Part shown: piece by piece, positions 62,358 to 64,000 of the stretch
Layout: every line of letters begins with the position of its first letter
Position numbering within the stretch: the first letter of the stretch is position 1
Origin: Streptomyces sp. NRRL F-525
GTDB lineage: Bacteria > Actinomycetota > Actinomycetes > Streptomycetales > Streptomycetaceae
NCBI RefSeq assembly: GCF_000716605.1
Contig: NZ_JNXE01000006.1
Location: 282,698-346,697 of the forward strand
Length of the DNA: 64,000 nucleotides
Direction of reading: 5' to 3'
The notes under the pieces: generated by a model
The model's database searches: none
What the model was told of the DNA's origin: nothing
The model's input: the letters and a program-made list of their open reading frames with translations, nothing else
Position numbers and translations under genes: made by a program

Positions 62358-63377
62358 ATGGACCGTACATCCCACCCCCGCTCCCGCAGAATCGTCCCCG
62401 TCGTCGCGGCGGCCGCAGCCGCCGCACTGCTTGTGGCCGGCTGCTCCAGCAGTTCCGGAGGCAAGCAGTCCTCGGAGGACACCTCCGGTGTCTCGGCCGG
62501 CAAGGCCACCACTCCCCGTATGACGGTCGCGATGATCACGCACGCGGCGCCCGGTGACACCTTCTGGGACACGATCCGCAAGGGCGCCCAGGCCGCCGCC
62601 GCCAAGGACAACGTCAAGCTGGTCTACTCGTCCGACCCCAACGGCCCCAACCAGTCGAACCTGGTGCAGAACGCGATCGACCAGAAGGTCGACGGCATCG
62701 CGGTCACCCTCGCCAAACCCGACGCCATGAGGTCCGTGATGGCCACCGCCGAGAAGGCCGGCATCCCCGTGGTCGGCTTCAACACCGGTGTGCAGGACTG
62801 GAAGAAGCAGGGCCTGCTCGAATACTTCGGCCAGGACGAGAGCATCGCCGGCGAGGCATTCGGCCGGAAGCTCAACGCGGCCGGTGCCAAGCACACCATC
62901 TGCGTGATCATGGAACAGGGGCAGGTGGCCCTGGAGGCCCGCTGTGCCGGCGTGAAGAAGACCTTCACCGGCAAGACCGAGATCCTCAACGTCAACGGCA
63001 CGGACATGCCGTCGGTGAAGTCGACGATCACGGCCAAGCTCCAGCAGGACAAGACCATCGACTACGTGACGACGCTCGGCGCCCCGTTCGCGATGACCGC
63101 CATCCAGTCCATCGCCGACGCGGGCAGCAAGGCCAAGCTCGCCACGTTCGACCTCAACAAGGACGCGGTCGGCGCCATCAAGGCCGGCAAGATCCAGTGG
63201 GCCATCGACCAACAGCCCTACCTCCAGGGCTACTTGGCCGTCGACTCGCTGTGGCTCTACAAGACGAACGGCAACTACAGCGGCGGCGGCCAGGCCCCCG
63301 TGCTGACCGGCCCGGCCTTCGTCGACAAGACGAATGTCGCCAAGGTCGCCGAGTTCGCCGCCAAGGGAACGCGGTGA
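62358..63377 (+). CDS. sugar (inositol-type) ABC transporter binding lipoprotein
   Basis: A 339-residue family 4 sugar-binding lipoprotein with the lipobox LLVAGC after a basic signal (RSRRIVPVVAAAAAAA), then a Ser/Gly linker and the ribose-binding-type fold: VAMITHAAPGDTFWDTIRKGAQAAA, DGIAVTLAKPDAMRSVM, IPVVGFNTG and FDLNKDAVGAIKAGKIQWAIDQQPYLQGYLAVDSL. Inositol, ribose or xylose are possible ligands; context favours inositol. GTGAGGTGCCGGAAAG gives a moderate ribosome-binding site. The next gene overlaps its stop. Confidence 0.9.
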   Translation: MDRTSHPRSRRIVPVVAAAAAAALLVAGCSSSSGGKQSSEDTSGVSAGKATTPRMTVAMITHAAPGDTFWDTIRKGAQAAAAKDNVKLVYSSDPNGPNQSNLVQNAIDQKVDGIAVTLAKPDAMRSVMATAEKAGIPVVGFNTGVQDWKKQGLLEYFGQDESIAGEAFGRKLNAAGAKHTICVIMEQGQVALEARCAGVKKTFTGKTEILNVNGTDMPSVKSTITAKLQQDKTIDYVTTLGAPFAMTAIQSIADAGSKAKLATFDLNKDAVGAIKAGKIQWAIDQQPYLQGYLAVDSLWLYKTNGNYSGGGQAPVLTGPAFVDKTNVAKVAEFAAKGTR

Positions 63378-64000
63378 CGCCCATGACCCAGCTCACGGCA
63401 CCGGCGACGGACTCCCCGTCGCCGGCTCCGCCGGTCCCGCAGACGGACGGGCGGACCTCTGAACGACCTTTGCCGATACGGCTGTTGGCGCGTCCCGAGA
63501 TCGGTGTCTTCCTCGGTGCGGCCGCGGTGTACGTGTTCTTCCTGATCGCCGCTCCGCCCGTGCGCGAGGGCGCCGCGATGGCGAACATCCTCTACAGCTC
63601 GTCGACGATCGGCATCATGGCGCTGCCGGTGGCCCTGCTGATGATCGGCGGGGAGTTCGACCTCTCCGCCGGTGTCGCGGTGATCACGTCGGCGCTGACC
63701 GCGAGCATGCTCAGCTATCAACTCACCATGAATGTATGGGTGGGTGTGATCGTCGCGCTGCTGGTGTCGCTGGGGGTCGGCTTCCTCAACGGCTGGATGG
63801 TGGTCAAGACCGGGCTGCCGAGCTTCCTGGTCACCTTGGGCACCTTCCTGATCCTGCAGGGTGTGAACCTCGCGGTGACGAAGCTGGTCACCGGCAACGT
63901 GGCGACCGACGACATCAGCAACATGGACGGCTTCAGCCAGGCCAAGAAGGTCTTCGCGGCGTCGTTCGACATCGGTGGTGTCGACGTCAAGATCACGATC
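63374..64000 (+). CDS. sugar ABC transporter permease, 5' part (runs off window)
   Basis: At least 209 residues of an RbsC-type permease: a Pro/Thr-rich cytoplasmic N-terminus, then LLARPEIGVFLGAAAVYVFFLI, MALPVALLMIGGEFDLSAGVAVITSALTASM, a GVGFLNGWMVVKTGLPSFLVTLGTFLILQGVN segment and further loop sequence. GTG 63374 overlaps the preceding stop (GTGA) with AAGGGA at good distance; ATG 63383 is the alternative. It belongs to the importer of the preceding binding protein; an ATPase gene should follow outside. Confidence 0.88.
   Translation, partial: MTPMTQLTAPATDSPSPAPPVPQTDGRTSERPLPIRLLARPEIGVFLGAAAVYVFFLIAAPPVREGAAMANILYSSSTIGIMALPVALLMIGGEFDLSAGVAVITSALTASMLSYQLTMNVWVGVIVALLVSLGVGFLNGWMVVKTGLPSFLVTLGTFLILQGVNLAVTKLVTGNVATDDISNMDGFSQAKKVFAASFDIGGVDVKITI

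Overview
The window is high-GC DNA with strong third-position GC bias, GTG/ATG starts, purine-rich ribosome-binding sites and dense LacI/TetR/PadR-regulated cassettes. With alternative ribosomal proteins of the zinc-free type, stand-alone SpoIIE-like phosphatases, a GH46 chitosanase and several Streptomyces-type proteins of unknown function, it looks like a Streptomyces (or close relative) chromosome, probably an accessory or arm-proximal stretch. I saw no rRNA, tRNA, transposase, integrase or CRISPR array.

Layout. 1-4.9 kb: end of a cysteine-free ribosomal paralogue pair (type B L31, L36), two PP2C/SpoIIE phosphatases around a MASE1 membrane sensor, a rhomboid-like protein and a TerD protein. 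5-7.7 kb: an M20 peptidase and argG, whose promoter looks leaderless and ArgR-controlled. 7.8-11.9 kb: a sugar ABC importer with a divergent LacI repressor. 13.6-21.7 kb: a saccharide locus (isomerase-like protein, MFS transporter, large GH106-like glycosidase, LacI) tied together by three copies of an AACGTTTT operator. 21.8-25.1 kb: TetR, a secreted CocE-type hydrolase and an acetate-type transporter. 25.7-32.1 kb: an orphan membrane protein, a DHA2 efflux pump with TetR and two tandem operators, then PadR, a small membrane protein and a carotenoid oxygenase sharing a PadR-site candidate. 32.2-35.7 kb: a short ECF sigma factor, an NAD(P)-binding epimerase-like protein, chitosanase and Ohr/OsmC.

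35.9-44.4 kb: LacI, a CUT1 sugar importer, a GH42 beta-galactosidase and a secreted sialidase-fold (GH93-like) enzyme with a ricin-type lectin domain, most likely one regulon for galactan/arabinan side chains. 44.5-51.6 kb: Nudix, SnoaL-like, quinone oxidoreductase with TetR, a truncated GyrB-like protein that has lost its ATPase residues, a frameshifted phosphotransferase and a beta-propeller lipoprotein. 51.9-59.8 kb: a C-terminally short GH92 enzyme, HxlR, PaaI thioesterase, LuxR, a cysteine-desulfurase-like enzyme, a coupled HTH/SDR pair and an O-methyltransferase. 60.2-64 kb: the start of an inositol-like catabolic and ABC import operon that runs off the window.

The common theme is carbon scavenging: at least four sugar-uptake or sugar-processing cassettes, three with their own LacI repressor inside the window and recognisable operators, interleaved with small regulator/oxidoreductase pairs. 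Starts were chosen by ribosome-binding site and family length; several differ from the longest possible open frame.
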